The translations under genes and the position numbers were made by a program. Below the pieces are notes generated by a model. It searched no databases, had not been told where the DNA came from, and saw only the letters and a program-made list of their open reading frames with translations. Of a stretch of DNA of 64,000 nt, positions 9,190 through 17,768 are shown piece by piece. Source of the DNA: JANMCE01 sp963791625 (GTDB lineage: Bacteria > Actinomycetota > Acidimicrobiia > Acidimicrobiales > Ilumatobacteraceae); the NCBI GenBank assembly GCA_963791625.1, contig CAWBTA010000006.1:1550001-1614000 (forward strand), given 5' to 3'. Position 1 is the first letter of the stretch. Each line of letters starts with the position of its first letter.

Positions 9190-10302
9190 TCATCGCTCGC
9201 CACGAGCAGCCAGGAGCGGCACAAGCATCTCCTCCGCGGTGAGCGAACCGTGCCGGGACACTAGGGGAAAAGGACCACTGTCGGCAGGATCGTCAAAGCT
9301 GATATCGACGAACGGCACCAAAGCCACATCACCCAGGCGTGACCGGGCATTGAGTGTGACCTGCGGACCGAACCAGCCAGCATCGATCACCTCCTGCACG
9401 CTATGCACCCACGCATGATGGCCATGCTCACGCCTGGCCACGGCAAGCAATTCGGCCGCCCCGCCGGGTCGAGCGTGCAACCAGCGGAAACGTCCTTCTC
9501 CCGACTGATCTCGAACCAGCCGCTGCACGTCGGGCCCGAGTGCCACGGTGTTCGTGCCGACGATCACCTGGCCGTGATCGGCGGTGACCAAGAGACAAGC
9601 CGTACTGGGAAGGAGCTTCAGCAGGTCGGCGACCAGTCGATCAGCCGCAACCAGTTCGGCCTGGTACGCAGGCCCGAAGCCGAACTCGTGGGCGACCTTG
9701 TCGACCCCGTCGTAGTAGGCGTAGACGAACGGCTCTCCAGAATCGACCACGGAGGCCACCTGCGCGAGCAGGGTGGACGGCATGCGCCAACCGTGATGTC
9801 GAACTCCCCCGAGATGGGCAGCAGTGAAGCCTGAGCCGACGAAATCCGCCTTCGTGACCGCCGGTACCGAAGCGCCAAGAAAGGCCGGCACGGGCTGCAC
9901 AAAGGTCGGCCGGATCCGTTTGCGGGCATCACCCTCACTGGTGCCCCACCGCAGCACGTTGAGGATCTCGCCCTGCACTTGCATGCGATAGCCGACAACA
10001 CCATGCTCCCCCGGAGCGAGGCCTGTGGTGATCGAACTGAGAGCGGTGGCGGTGGTGGAGGGAACCACCGTGGTGATGGCGGCACCGGTCATGCGATGCA
10101 GCGTCGGGCACAATGCAAGGTGGTTCTGCAGCTGTTCCCAACCGAGCCCGTCGAGTACGAGCAGCACGGTCTGGGCCGCATCACGCGCCGGCGCCGGCAT
10201 CCAGCTGGGAAGTGCCTTCGTGCCGGACGGGCCGAGCAGAGCCGGGGCGAGCGAGGAGATACATCCGCCGCCGTAGTCAGGAAGCACGGGTGCGGGTGGC
10301 AT
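9190..10302 (-). CDS. alkaline phosphatase superfamily phosphodiesterase / nucleotide pyrophosphatase
   Basis: This 370-residue protein has the metal-site motifs of the type I phosphodiesterase/nucleotide pyrophosphatase family: VLDGLGW, the nucleophile region VPSTTATALSSITTG (Thr or Ser nucleophile), YYDGVDKVAHEFG and VTADHGQ. There is no signal peptide, so it is likely cytoplasmic. Substrates of actinobacterial members are poorly known. It heads a transcription unit leading into bpa (31-nt gap) and dnaE, from a leaderless promoter with TAGCCT 6 nt before the ATG. Confidence 0.85.
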   Translation of the reverse strand: MPPAPVLPDYGGGCISSLAPALLGPSGTKALPSWMPAPARDAAQTVLLVLDGLGWEQLQNHLALCPTLHRMTGAAITTVVPSTTATALSSITTGLAPGEHGVVGYRMQVQGEILNVLRWGTSEGDARKRIRPTFVQPVPAFLGASVPAVTKADFVGSGFTAAHLGGVRHHGWRMPSTLLAQVASVVDSGEPFVYAYYDGVDKVAHEFGFGPAYQAELVAADRLVADLLKLLPSTACLLVTADHGQVIVGTNTVALGPDVQRLVRDQSGEGRFRWLHARPGGAAELLAVARREHGHHAWVHSVQEVIDAGWFGPQVTLNARSRLGDVALVPFVDISFDDPADSGPFPLVSRHGSLTAEEMLVPLLAARGER

Positions 10303-10308
10303 AACGTC

Positions 10309-10314
10309 AGGCTA
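10309..10314 (-). promoter_or_regulatory. -10 element of a leaderless promoter for the phosphodiesterase-bpa-dnaE unit
   Basis: TAGCCT on the minus strand is 6 nt before ATG 10302. No ribosome binding site lies between them. Confidence 0.5.
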
Positions 10315-10365
10315 CGCCAGGGCCCGCGTCGGTCGGCAAGGTCATCGAAATCATTTCCGAACAGT

Positions 10366-10371
10366 TACGCT
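10366..10371 (+). promoter_or_regulatory. -10 element of a leaderless promoter for the Rrf2 regulator
   Basis: TACGCT is 7 nt before GTG 10379. It shares a short intergenic region with the divergent phosphodiesterase promoter at 10309-10314. Confidence 0.45.
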
Positions 10372-10378
10372 AGAGGCT

Positions 10379-10816
10379 GTGAGAGTTTCAACCCGCGGGG
10401 ATTATGCGTGTCGCGCCCTACTGTCGCTCGCCCTCCACGCGGACGAAAGCGGCCCGACCTCGGTGCGTGACATTGCCGAGCGTACCGGCCTCCCGCAGCC
10501 GTACCTTGAGCAGATTCTCCTGGCGCTAAAGGGTTCTGGTCTGGTCCGTTCGAAACGGGGCGTGGGTGGGGGCTACGTACTAGCCCGCCCGCCCGAGGAG
10601 ATTCGCCTCTCCGACATTGTCAGCGCGGTCGATGGCCCGATCACGGTCGGCGACTTCGGTGAGCCCCACGCCAACGGTGCGTGTGACCACGAAGGCCAAT
10701 GCGTGCTGCTGTCGGTCTGGTCGATGACCGGCAACCACATGCGCAACCTGTTAGACGGCTTCACCCTCGCCGCCGTCCGCGACCAAGCCCGAGGCAACGC
10801 AAGCCTGCCGTTGTAG
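10379..10816 (+). CDS. Rrf2 family transcriptional regulator
   Basis: The 145-residue protein opens with the canonical VSTRGDYACRALLSLAL helix and a winged helix-turn-helix (TSVRDIAERTGLPQPYLEQIL, then GLVRSKRGVGGGYVLAR). Rrf2 proteins often sense Fe-S clusters or nitric oxide through three Cys in the C-terminal part. Here only two Cys (in GACDHEGQCVL) occupy that loop, so cluster ligation would need another residue. The gene starts with GTG and diverges from the phosphodiesterase-bpa-dnaE unit, which could be a target. Confidence 0.88.
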   Translation: MRVSTRGDYACRALLSLALHADESGPTSVRDIAERTGLPQPYLEQILLALKGSGLVRSKRGVGGGYVLARPPEEIRLSDIVSAVDGPITVGDFGEPHANGACDHEGQCVLLSVWSMTGNHMRNLLDGFTLAAVRDQARGNASLPL

Positions 10817-10830
10817 CGTTCTGATCGGCT

Positions 10831-10884
10831 GGCGGGATTGTCTGAGCGAAGCGAGTCCGAGCGTTGCGCGAGCGGTAGCGAGCC
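10831..10884. repeat. REP-like intergenic repeat, copy 1
   Basis: A 54-bp element with internal symmetry (GAGCGAAGCGAG, GAGCG, GAGCGGTAGCGAG) lies between the convergent ends of the Rrf2 and rluD genes. A second copy, about 80 percent identical, is on the minus strand at 32138-32189, and a partial third copy is at 59194-59215. It may fold and act as a transcription stop between convergent genes. Confidence 0.6.
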
Positions 10885-10903
10885 AACCGAGGCATCAACA
10901 GAG

Positions 10904-11815
10904 TTACGAGCAGCGGCTGAGGACGTTGGCCATGTCGGCGGCGATGGGGGTGTCGAACTCCACGACGCCGCCGGTGCCCGGGTGGGTGAAGGAGATGTGG
11001 TGGGCGTGCAGCATGGGTCGCTCGGCGCCGGGAAGCTCGCGACGGCGACCATACATCGTGTCACCAACTACGGGGTGACCAATACCGGTGAGATGGACCC
11101 GGATCTGATGGGTGCGACCCGTCTCGAGCCAGCAGTGCACCAGCGACATTTCCTTGGGCTCGCGGTATCGCTCGATCACCTCGTAGGTGGTTCGCGCCCA
11201 TTTGCCATCGGCCACGATTGCCATCTTGAGCGGGTCCTTCGGGCGGCGGCCGATCGGCGCATCGATGGTTCCCGACGCATTCTCGGGGGTGCCCCACACA
11301 AGTGCCGCGTAGCGACGCGTCACGCTGTGCTCGCTGAGTTGGTCCACCAAGTGTTCGTAGGCGTGTTGGGTGCGAGCGACGATCATGAGACCTGAGGTGC
11401 CCTTGTCGAGACGATGCACGATGCCCGGACGAATCGGTTCGCCAACGTCACGAATCTCCGGGAAGTGGTGCAGGAGCGCGTGCACGAGCGTGCCGCCATC
11501 ATGGCCGGGAGCGGGATGCACGACCAGGCCGTGCTGTTTGTTGATGACGATGACCTGTTCGTCGGCGTAAATAATGTCGAGTGCAATAGTCGGGTCACCA
11601 ACGAGCTGCTCGGCCGCGTTGGGGCCGGCTTCGGGTACGTCGACCTGCTGGCCTTCAACGAGGCGCAGCTTGCCCGACAATTCGACTTTTCCGTCGACCA
11701 GAACGGTGCCGGATGCGACGACTTCGGCCGCCTCGGTGCGGCTGCGGCCGGTGATCATCGCCACGATGCGATCCAGACGCTCACCCGCGAGGGATGAGGG
11801 GATTTCTTCGATCAT
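10904..11815 (-). CDS. rluD: RluA/RluD family 23S rRNA pseudouridine synthase
   Basis: The 303-residue enzyme has an N-terminal S4 RNA-binding domain (LAGERLDRIVAMITGRSRTEA) and the RluA catalytic motif HRLDKGTSGLM with the active-site Asp near residue 135. It isomerises uridines in large-subunit rRNA; which positions is not certain, since the subfamily is assigned by context after lspA. ATG 11815 overlaps the lspA stop as ATGA. An in-frame upstream extension to 11917 lies inside lspA and is rejected. Confidence 0.9.
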   Translation of the reverse strand: MIEEIPSSLAGERLDRIVAMITGRSRTEAAEVVASGTVLVDGKVELSGKLRLVEGQQVDVPEAGPNAAEQLVGDPTIALDIIYADEQVIVINKQHGLVVHPAPGHDGGTLVHALLHHFPEIRDVGEPIRPGIVHRLDKGTSGLMIVARTQHAYEHLVDQLSEHSVTRRYAALVWGTPENASGTIDAPIGRRPKDPLKMAIVADGKWARTTYEVIERYREPKEMSLVHCWLETGRTHQIRVHLTGIGHPVVGDTMYGRRRELPGAERPMLHAHHISFTHPGTGGVVEFDTPIAADMANVLSRCS

Positions 11816-12342
11816 GCGTTGCTCTTTAGCCGACGTCCGTGACGCCACGATTCGAGGAGGAGCAGGATTGCCCCGACGACCACGCCCATATCGGCGACGT
11901 TGAATGCCGGCCACCAACGGAAGTCGATGAAGTCGACAACGTGGCCCGACAGCAATCCGCTCTTGGCTCGGAACAGGCGGTCAGCGACATTGCCGAGAGC
12001 CCCGCCCATCACCAGACCAGTGGACACCGTGCCCAGCAGCGAATGTTTTGACCGCAAGGACCAGCCGAGGGCAGCCACGACGAGCACCGCGAGTAGGGCG
12101 ATGATGGGACCCTTCCCCTGGCCTTGTGAGAAGGCCATGCCGCTGTTGTACCGAAGCGTCCAGTGCAGAGTCCACAGGACATGGCGGGGCTGCTCGTCGG
12201 CCAGTGAATGCAGCGCCCAGGCTTTGGTCATCTGATCGACGGCAAGGATGGCCGCTGCCACCGCACCGGCCACGACAAACCGTCGCGTCGGGCGGGTACC
12301 GACCGCGGGCGCGGCGGTGTCGGCAGCGGCGTGATCGATCAT
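11812..12342 (-). CDS. lspA: lipoprotein signal peptidase (signal peptidase II)
   Basis: A 176-residue membrane protein with four predicted helices and the two catalytic-Asp motifs of SPase II: GGALGNVADRLF and a C-terminal FNVADMGV. It cleaves prolipoprotein signal peptides after lipidation, so the lipoproteins at 32416 and 47880 are likely substrates. It overlaps the upstream DksA-like gene and the downstream rluD by 4 nt each. The order ileS - DksA-like - lspA - rluD is common in actinobacteria. Confidence 0.95.
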   Translation of the reverse strand: MIDHAAADTAAPAVGTRPTRRFVVAGAVAAAILAVDQMTKAWALHSLADEQPRHVLWTLHWTLRYNSGMAFSQGQGKGPIIALLAVLVVAALGWSLRSKHSLLGTVSTGLVMGGALGNVADRLFRAKSGLLSGHVVDFIDFRWWPAFNVADMGVVVGAILLLLESWRHGRRLKSNA

Positions 12343-13037
12343 CGAGACGAGCCGAGGCCGCCGACTTTTTCCTGCACCAGTTCAGTCGCCCACGGGATCG
12401 CTTCGAGGCGTTCCTTCGGGATGGGCTGGCCGGAAATGAGTGAGTAGCCGTAGGACTTGTCGTCGATCCGCAAGAGCGCGGCGTCGATGTCGGACACCAT
12501 CTGGCGAGCCTGAGCCGACAACGCCAAATCACGATCGCGCTCGGCCGACAAGCTGTCGCCCTCGCCCGATTCTTCATCGAACTGCACGTCGCCCGGGTCG
12601 AGGTCCTCCATAAGTGAGGCCGCTTCGCCTTCGAGACGATCGGCCTGACCCACCAGGCTGGCGCGCTCCTCGAGAAGGAGGACCCGCTGCGCAGCCAGGA
12701 ACTTGGCATCGAAGTCAGACGCCTTGCGGACGTGCGGCGGGGGCTTGGGAACAACCTTGCGGGCAGGAGGAGGCGGTGGGGCCGCCTTGGTGACTGCAGC
12801 CTTGGCGGGCGCTGCCGTTGCCGGAGCGGGCTTCGACTTTTCCGCCGCAGCCTTGTCTTTGGCCGGAGTCGCGGCGGCCTTCGTGGCTACCGGCGCAGTC
12901 TGTGCCGCAGGCTTCGCCTCAGAGGCTGGCTTGGCCTTCGCCGACTTGGCGGGGGCTGCGACGCTGGCGGCGGGGGCCTTCGCGGCTGCTTTCTTCGGTG
13001 ACGCGGAGGTCGTTGCTTTCGCCGGGGGCTTCGCCAT
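12339..13037 (-). CDS. DksA/TraR-like protein without zinc cysteines, with an Ala/Lys/Pro-rich tail
   Basis: The protein has about 232 residues. Residues 1-105 are almost only Ala, Lys and Pro with repeated KPA, PAK and AAP units, like histone H1-type tails. The C-terminal half follows the DksA/TraR plan: a coiled coil (FLAAQRVLLLEERASLVGQ) and the distal ALLRIDDKSYGYSLISGQPIPKERL. In DksA the YGxCxxCG and later Cys bind zinc. Here they are replaced by Ser and other residues and no Cys remains. It may bind RNA polymerase or DNA, but zinc binding is unlikely. ATG 13037 is preferred over GTG 13073. Confidence 0.75.
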   Translation of the reverse strand: MAKPPAKATTSASPKKAAAKAPAASVAAPAKSAKAKPASEAKPAAQTAPVATKAAATPAKDKAAAEKSKPAPATAAPAKAAVTKAAPPPPPARKVVPKPPPHVRKASDFDAKFLAAQRVLLLEERASLVGQADRLEGEAASLMEDLDPGDVQFDEESGEGDSLSAERDRDLALSAQARQMVSDIDAALLRIDDKSYGYSLISGQPIPKERLEAIPWATELVQEKVGGLGSSR

Positions 13038-13170
13038 GTTGTTTTCGTCCTTTAGGCCGATGGAAGGCCGCACAAGTTAGCGGTTTCGAGGTCCGAGAAC
13101 AACGCAGCCCGGCCGCTTGACCCCGAATTCCGGGTCCGCTGGTCGGTTTGGGCAGTTCGGGGATGACAGA

Positions 13171-16100
13171 TTATGCCTTCTGCACCGCGATGTGCGGTTG
13201 CTCGGAGGCTTGGTCTACGTGCGTGTGTAGAGAGGTCGCCAGCGTCTCGGCGGTAACCACGTCGTGATGGGCGGCGAGCGCATCAAGCCACGGCCCCGAT
13301 GCGGTCACGGTCAACGAGATGCGGTCGCTTACCTGCAGATCGGCAGCCTTGCGAGCCTGTTGCACCAGACGTACCAAGTCGCGGGCGAGCCCTTCGCGCT
13401 CCAGTTCAGGCGTGAGAACGGTATCGAGCGTGACCACCCCGTCGCCGCTGCCGAGCACCGCGCTGTTCTCGGGGTCGGTTGGTACGAGCCGCAAGTCATA
13501 TTCGCCCTCAATCAGTTCGGTTCCGCCCACCACAGGTCGTTCACCGAGCTTGAGTTCGTAGTCGCCCTTGCGAAAAGCACCCATCACTTTTTGCATACCG
13601 TCGCCCAGACGCGGACCAAGCGCAGCCGGAACCAGCTTCAGTTCGTACTTCGCCCCGGCGTTCACGTTCTGACTGAAGCCGACACTCTTGACGTTCACTT
13701 CGTCACGGATGATCTCGGCGAACGGTGCCAATGCGTCGGCGCCCGGACCGGTCACCATCAGGCCGGCGAGGGGCAGACGGACCCGCAGGTTGCGGGCCTT
13801 ACGCACGCTGGACGCGGCCGAGCAGACGTCTCGGGTGCGGTCCATGGCGTCCACCAGTGCGGCGTCGGCAGGCAGGTCCGAGGCCAACGGCCAATCGGTG
13901 AGATGCACCGACGCTCCTCCGGTGAGCCCGGTGAAGATTTCCTCGGCGACGAGCGGAAGCAGCGGCGCAGCGATCCGCGTCAGCACGTGCAGCGATGTGT
14001 AGAGCGTGTCGAACGCATCGTGGCTGTCAGCGGACGTGCCACCCCAGAAGCGGTCACGACTGCGACGGATGTACCAATTCGTGAGCGCGTCGAGGAACGA
14101 CCGCACCGACGCACAAGCGGCAAAGAGGTCGTAGCGATCCATGGCGTCGGTGGTCTCCACGACGAGTTCGTGCAGCTTGGCGAGCACGTAGCGATCGAGC
14201 ACACCGGTCTGATCGGTCCGGAAACGAGCCTGGTAGCCACCCTCGGCCGAGTTGGCATACAGGGTGAAGAAGTACCACGTGTTCCACAGCGGCAGCATGA
14301 CCTGGCGGACGCTGTCGCGGATGCCCTGCTCGGTGACGACGAGATCGCCGCCGCGCAATATTGGTGACGACATGAGGAACCAGCGCATGGCATCGGAGCC
14401 GTGCTTGTCGAACATCTCGTACGGGTCGGGATAGTTGCGCAGACTCTTGGACATTTTTGCCCCGTCACTTCCGAGCACGATGCCGTGGGCCATACAGGTG
14501 CGAAACGCCGGGCGGTCGAACAGCGCAGTGGCCAAGACATGCATCGTGTAGAACCAGCCGCGGGTTTGGCCGATGTACTCGACAATGAAGTCGCCTGGGA
14601 AGTGGTCGTCGAACCAGGCCTGGTTCTCAAACGGATAGTGCACCTGGGCGAACGGCATCGAGCCGGACTCGAACCAGCAATCGAGCACCTCTGGCACGCG
14701 TCGCATCATCGACTGCCCGGTCGGGTCATCGGGGTTGGGGCGCACGAGATCGTCGACCAGCGGGCGATGCAGATCGTTGATCGTGACGCCGAAGTCGGCC
14801 TGCATCTGTTCCACCGAGCCGTACACGTCAATGCGCGGATAGCGGGGGTCATCGCTCTTCCACACGGGGATCGGCGAGCCCCAGAATCGGTTGCGGCTGA
14901 TGGACCAATCGCGTGCGTTGGCCACCCACTTGCCGAAGCTGCCTTCCTTCACATGCTCGGGCACCCAGGTGATCTCCTGGTTGAGTTCGACCATGCGCTC
15001 TTTGACCTTGGTGACCTCGACGAACCATGAGCCGATACCGCGGTAGACGAGGGCGGTGTTGCAGCGCCAGCAATGCGGGTAGGGGTGGTCATAGCTGTCG
15101 AGCCGCACCAGGCGGCCTTCGTCGCGCAGACGGCGAACGACCGGGGTGTTGGCCTCAAAGACCTGCAGGCCTTCGAAGTCGGGCACTTCGGCGGTGAAGC
15201 GACACTGTGAGTCGACGGGCACGACAGTGTCGATGCCATTGGCCGCACACACGATCTGGTCGTCTTCGCCGAAGCCGGGCGCCATATGCACGACACCGGT
15301 GCCGTCCTCGGTGGTGACGAAGTCGCCGAGCAGGATTTTGTGGGCGTTCGGGCGACCGGCGAAGAAGCCGAACGGCGGGGTGTACGAGCGTCCGGCCAGT
15401 TCGTTGCCGAGTACGGTCGCAACCTGGGTGTATCCGTCAAGTTCCTTGGTGTAGCCCCCGAGCCGGGCTTCGGCCAGGATGACCTTGTGGCCGTCTCGTT
15501 CCATGACGGCATACGTGACCTCGGGGCCGACGGCAGCGGCGAGGTTCGATGGGAGTGTCCACGGCGTGGTGGTCCAGATCCAAAGGTCCTCGCCGGTTTC
15601 CAAGGGGAAGGCAACGGTGACAGCGGGGTCCTGGCGGTTCTTGTAGACGTCGTCCATTCGCGTCTCGGTGTTCGACAACGGCGTTTCGCAGCGGAAGCAG
15701 TACGGCAGCACTTTGAAGCCTTCGTACACAAGGCCCTTGTCCCACAGGGTCTTGAACGCCCACATGACCGACTCCATGTACGGAAGATCGAGGGTCTTGT
15801 AGCCGCGTTCGAAATCGACCCAACGGGCCTGCCGAGTGACGTAGCGCTCCCATTCGTCGGTGTAGCGCAGCACGCTTTCGCGGCACGCGGCGTTGAACGC
15901 GTACACCCCCATGTCGATGATCTCGGAACGATGTTGCAGACCGAGCTGCTTTTCAGCCTCCACCTCTGCGGGTAAGCCGTGGCAGTCCCATCCGAAGACC
16001 CGCTCAACTCGCTTGCCGCGCATGGTCTGGTAGCGCGGCACGACGTCTTTCACATAGCCGGTAAGCAAATGACCGTAGTGGGGCAAACCGTTGGCAAATG

Positions 16101-16269
16101 GGGGGCCGTCGTAGAACACGTACTCGTTGTCACCCTTGGTGCCGGCCGGTCGCTGATCGATCGAGGCTACGAACGTGCCATCGGCAGACCAGCGGTCGAG
16201 CACCCGATGTTCGATGCTCGGGAACGACGCCTGGGCATCAACGGTGGGGTACGCGGTGGGTTCGGTCAT
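13171..16269 (-). CDS. ileS: isoleucyl-tRNA synthetase, long type (IleS2-like)
   Basis: A 1032-residue class I aminoacyl-tRNA synthetase. The HIGH signature appears as PHYGH near residue 65 and KMSKSLRNY near residue 600, with the CP1 editing domain between. The GWDCHGLP motif and overall length fit the eukaryote-like IleRS class, which is known to be less sensitive to mupirocin. It has an AGGAG ribosome site 8 nt before ATG 16269. Its leader carries two hairpins; see the separate entry. Confidence 0.96.
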   Translation of the reverse strand: MTEPTAYPTVDAQASFPSIEHRVLDRWSADGTFVASIDQRPAGTKGDNEYVFYDGPPFANGLPHYGHLLTGYVKDVVPRYQTMRGKRVERVFGWDCHGLPAEVEAEKQLGLQHRSEIIDMGVYAFNAACRESVLRYTDEWERYVTRQARWVDFERGYKTLDLPYMESVMWAFKTLWDKGLVYEGFKVLPYCFRCETPLSNTETRMDDVYKNRQDPAVTVAFPLETGEDLWIWTTTPWTLPSNLAAAVGPEVTYAVMERDGHKVILAEARLGGYTKELDGYTQVATVLGNELAGRSYTPPFGFFAGRPNAHKILLGDFVTTEDGTGVVHMAPGFGEDDQIVCAANGIDTVVPVDSQCRFTAEVPDFEGLQVFEANTPVVRRLRDEGRLVRLDSYDHPYPHCWRCNTALVYRGIGSWFVEVTKVKERMVELNQEITWVPEHVKEGSFGKWVANARDWSISRNRFWGSPIPVWKSDDPRYPRIDVYGSVEQMQADFGVTINDLHRPLVDDLVRPNPDDPTGQSMMRRVPEVLDCWFESGSMPFAQVHYPFENQAWFDDHFPGDFIVEYIGQTRGWFYTMHVLATALFDRPAFRTCMAHGIVLGSDGAKMSKSLRNYPDPYEMFDKHGSDAMRWFLMSSPILRGGDLVVTEQGIRDSVRQVMLPLWNTWYFFTLYANSAEGGYQARFRTDQTGVLDRYVLAKLHELVVETTDAMDRYDLFAACASVRSFLDALTNWYIRRSRDRFWGGTSADSHDAFDTLYTSLHVLTRIAAPLLPLVAEEIFTGLTGGASVHLTDWPLASDLPADAALVDAMDRTRDVCSAASSVRKARNLRVRLPLAGLMVTGPGADALAPFAEIIRDEVNVKSVGFSQNVNAGAKYELKLVPAALGPRLGDGMQKVMGAFRKGDYELKLGERPVVGGTELIEGEYDLRLVPTDPENSAVLGSGDGVVTLDTVLTPELEREGLARDLVRLVQQARKAADLQVSDRISLTVTASGPWLDALAAHHDVVTAETLATSLHTHVDQASEQPHIAVQKA

Positions 16270-16287
16270 CGAAAGGTCTCCTGGCGC

Positions 16288-16328
16288 GCGAACACGCCGT
16301 GTTCGCCTGCGGTCACCGAATGGTAACC
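16288..16328 (-). promoter_or_regulatory. two hairpins in the ileS leader
   Basis: Just upstream of the ileS ribosome site the mRNA can form a 7-bp hairpin (GGTTACC/GGTGACC, 4-nt loop) and then a perfect 8-bp hairpin (GCGAACAC/GTGTTCGC, 3-nt loop). The second ends about 5 nt before AGGAG, close enough to affect translation initiation. A clear T-box sequence was not found. Confidence 0.4.
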
Positions 16329-16383
16329 GGCGGTCTGTCGTCTATGCCTCCCGAATCGCGGGCGGAGGCGGCAAAAAGCTCGG

Positions 16384-17142
16384 TTACGTGGCCCGCCACG
16401 GATCAGTAAGGGGGACCTCACCGGTGGGATGGCCCTCGTCGGCCTCATCGAGTGCAGCCGAGCTGCTCAGTCGTAGCTGTGGGGCCGCGAAGGCATCGTC
16501 GTGGTGATCGTCGACGGCATCGTCGTGCTGGTCGCCGAGAAACGCGGCGGGCGCTGACGGGGCTGGTGTCGGTCGGTACGACAGCGTGCCGAGACCCTCG
16601 GGTGAGCGAAGGAGGCGCTGCAGCGACTCGATGACGGCAGCAACGCGTTCACGTTCGGCCACGATGCGCTCGTTCAACCCGTCAACCTCAGCAGACAGAG
16701 ACGCCTTGCGCTCCTTCAAGGTGCGCAACTCGCTCTCCATGTGCGAGGTCGCCATCAGCTCGGCCTGGCGGATCATTTCCGTCGAGCGGGCTTCTGAGTC
16801 GGACAGCATCGCCTTTGACCGCGAATCCGCGTCGGCCAGTGTGGCGTCGGCCGCCTTCTGCGCGTCGGCCACTGCCGCGTCAGCGGTGCGCTGTGCCATG
16901 AGCAACGTCTTGGAGATGACGTCCGTATCGGCGCTGCCCACTGCAGCCGGTTCACGAGCCGACAGCTCCTGTACGCGAGCCATTGCGGCGCGAGCGCGCG
17001 CATCGGAGGCAACGAGGTGCGAACGCATCTCATCGACGGCAGCGCCGACCCGCGAGAGAAAGGACTTCACCTGCTCGGGGTCATACCCCTTGCGTACCTG
17101 ATCGAACTCAATGCCGTTTATCGCCTGCGAACTCAGCTCCAT
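16384..17142 (-). CDS. divIVA: DivIVA/Wag31 polar growth and septum protein
   Basis: The 252-residue protein starts with the membrane-binding DivIVA domain (FDQVRKGYDPEQVKSFLSRVG). A long coiled coil from about residue 85 to 180 follows, then a disordered acidic and His-rich tail. DivIVA binds curved membrane and directs cell-wall synthesis at poles or septa. It has its own leaderless -10 box (TAACAT, 6 nt before ATG), so it can be expressed apart from sepF upstream. Confidence 0.9.
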   Translation of the reverse strand: MELSSQAINGIEFDQVRKGYDPEQVKSFLSRVGAAVDEMRSHLVASDARARAAMARVQELSAREPAAVGSADTDVISKTLLMAQRTADAAVADAQKAADATLADADSRSKAMLSDSEARSTEMIRQAELMATSHMESELRTLKERKASLSAEVDGLNERIVAERERVAAVIESLQRLLRSPEGLGTLSYRPTPAPSAPAAFLGDQHDDAVDDHHDDAFAAPQLRLSSSAALDEADEGHPTGEVPLTDPWRAT

Positions 17143-17148
17143 CCGACC

Positions 17149-17154
17149 ATGTTA
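17149..17154 (-). promoter_or_regulatory. -10 element of a leaderless promoter for divIVA
   Basis: TAACAT on the minus strand ends 6 nt before ATG 17142, in the 47-nt gap after sepF. Confidence 0.5.
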
Positions 17155-17189
17155 GAACGCTGCACGCGCAAGACGCGCATTACTGCGTG

Positions 17190-17744
17190 TTAGTCGTCTT
17201 GTTCGGACATCATGCGGCGTTCTTCGGCGGACACCGAGGCGTTGACGGGCGTGAGCAGGTACACACCGCTACCGACCTTTTCCATGGCGCCACCGAGGCC
17301 GTAGCAAAGCCCGCTGGCGAAGTCGATGAGGCGACGGGAGGTGTCGCGCTCAACCCCTTCGAGATTCATGATGACGGGTTGTCCGTCCTTGTAACGGTCG
17401 GCGATTTCCTGAGCCTGGTTAAAGCTACCCGGGCGAACCGTCTGGGGTCGTGGGTTGACGCTGGCCGGAACAGGGCGCACGGCAGAGCCCTGCGCACGTC
17501 GAGCTGGAGGATTGTCGAAATCGACGTGGGGTCGGGTGCTCACTTCGCGCTCCCGCTCCGGACGGCCCGATGCGGTGCGCGTCACCATGGTACGTACGGC
17601 GCCGCTGTCCATTGGATCGGCGGCGTGCTGGGGACGAGGGACGCGACCGATTGGCCGCTCAGGCTCATACGGTGCGTCATAGTCGTCGTAAGCATCTTCC
17701 GGGCCTAACCCGAGGTAGCTCATGGCTTTCTTAAACGCGGACAT
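17190..17744 (-). CDS. sepF: SepF cell division protein
   Basis: The 184-residue protein has a short N-terminal amphipathic helix (SAFKKAMSYLGLG), a disordered linker and the SepF core (SFNQAQEIADRYKDGQPVIMNLEGV, then DFASGLCYGLGGAMEKVG). It tethers FtsZ filaments to the membrane and stands in for FtsA, which is absent here as in other actinobacteria. A GGGAGG ribosome site lies about 6 nt before the ATG. It lies in the normal place between yggS and divIVA. Confidence 0.95.
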   Translation of the reverse strand: MSAFKKAMSYLGLGPEDAYDDYDAPYEPERPIGRVPRPQHAADPMDSGAVRTMVTRTASGRPEREREVSTRPHVDFDNPPARRAQGSAVRPVPASVNPRPQTVRPGSFNQAQEIADRYKDGQPVIMNLEGVERDTSRRLIDFASGLCYGLGGAMEKVGSGVYLLTPVNASVSAEERRMMSEQDD

Positions 17745-17768
17745 GCATACCCTCCCTTTTCTCCTACG

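Noticed and set aside
10838..11395. plus-strand frame beginning SERSESERCASGSE
   Set aside because: The start is translated from the REP-like repeat and the rest is antisense to rluD.
16270..16383. T-box riboswitch before ileS
   Set aside because: I looked for UGGNACC and an Ile specifier; GGTTACC and GGTGACC are close but do not match, and the leader is only about 115 nt. Kept only as hairpins.
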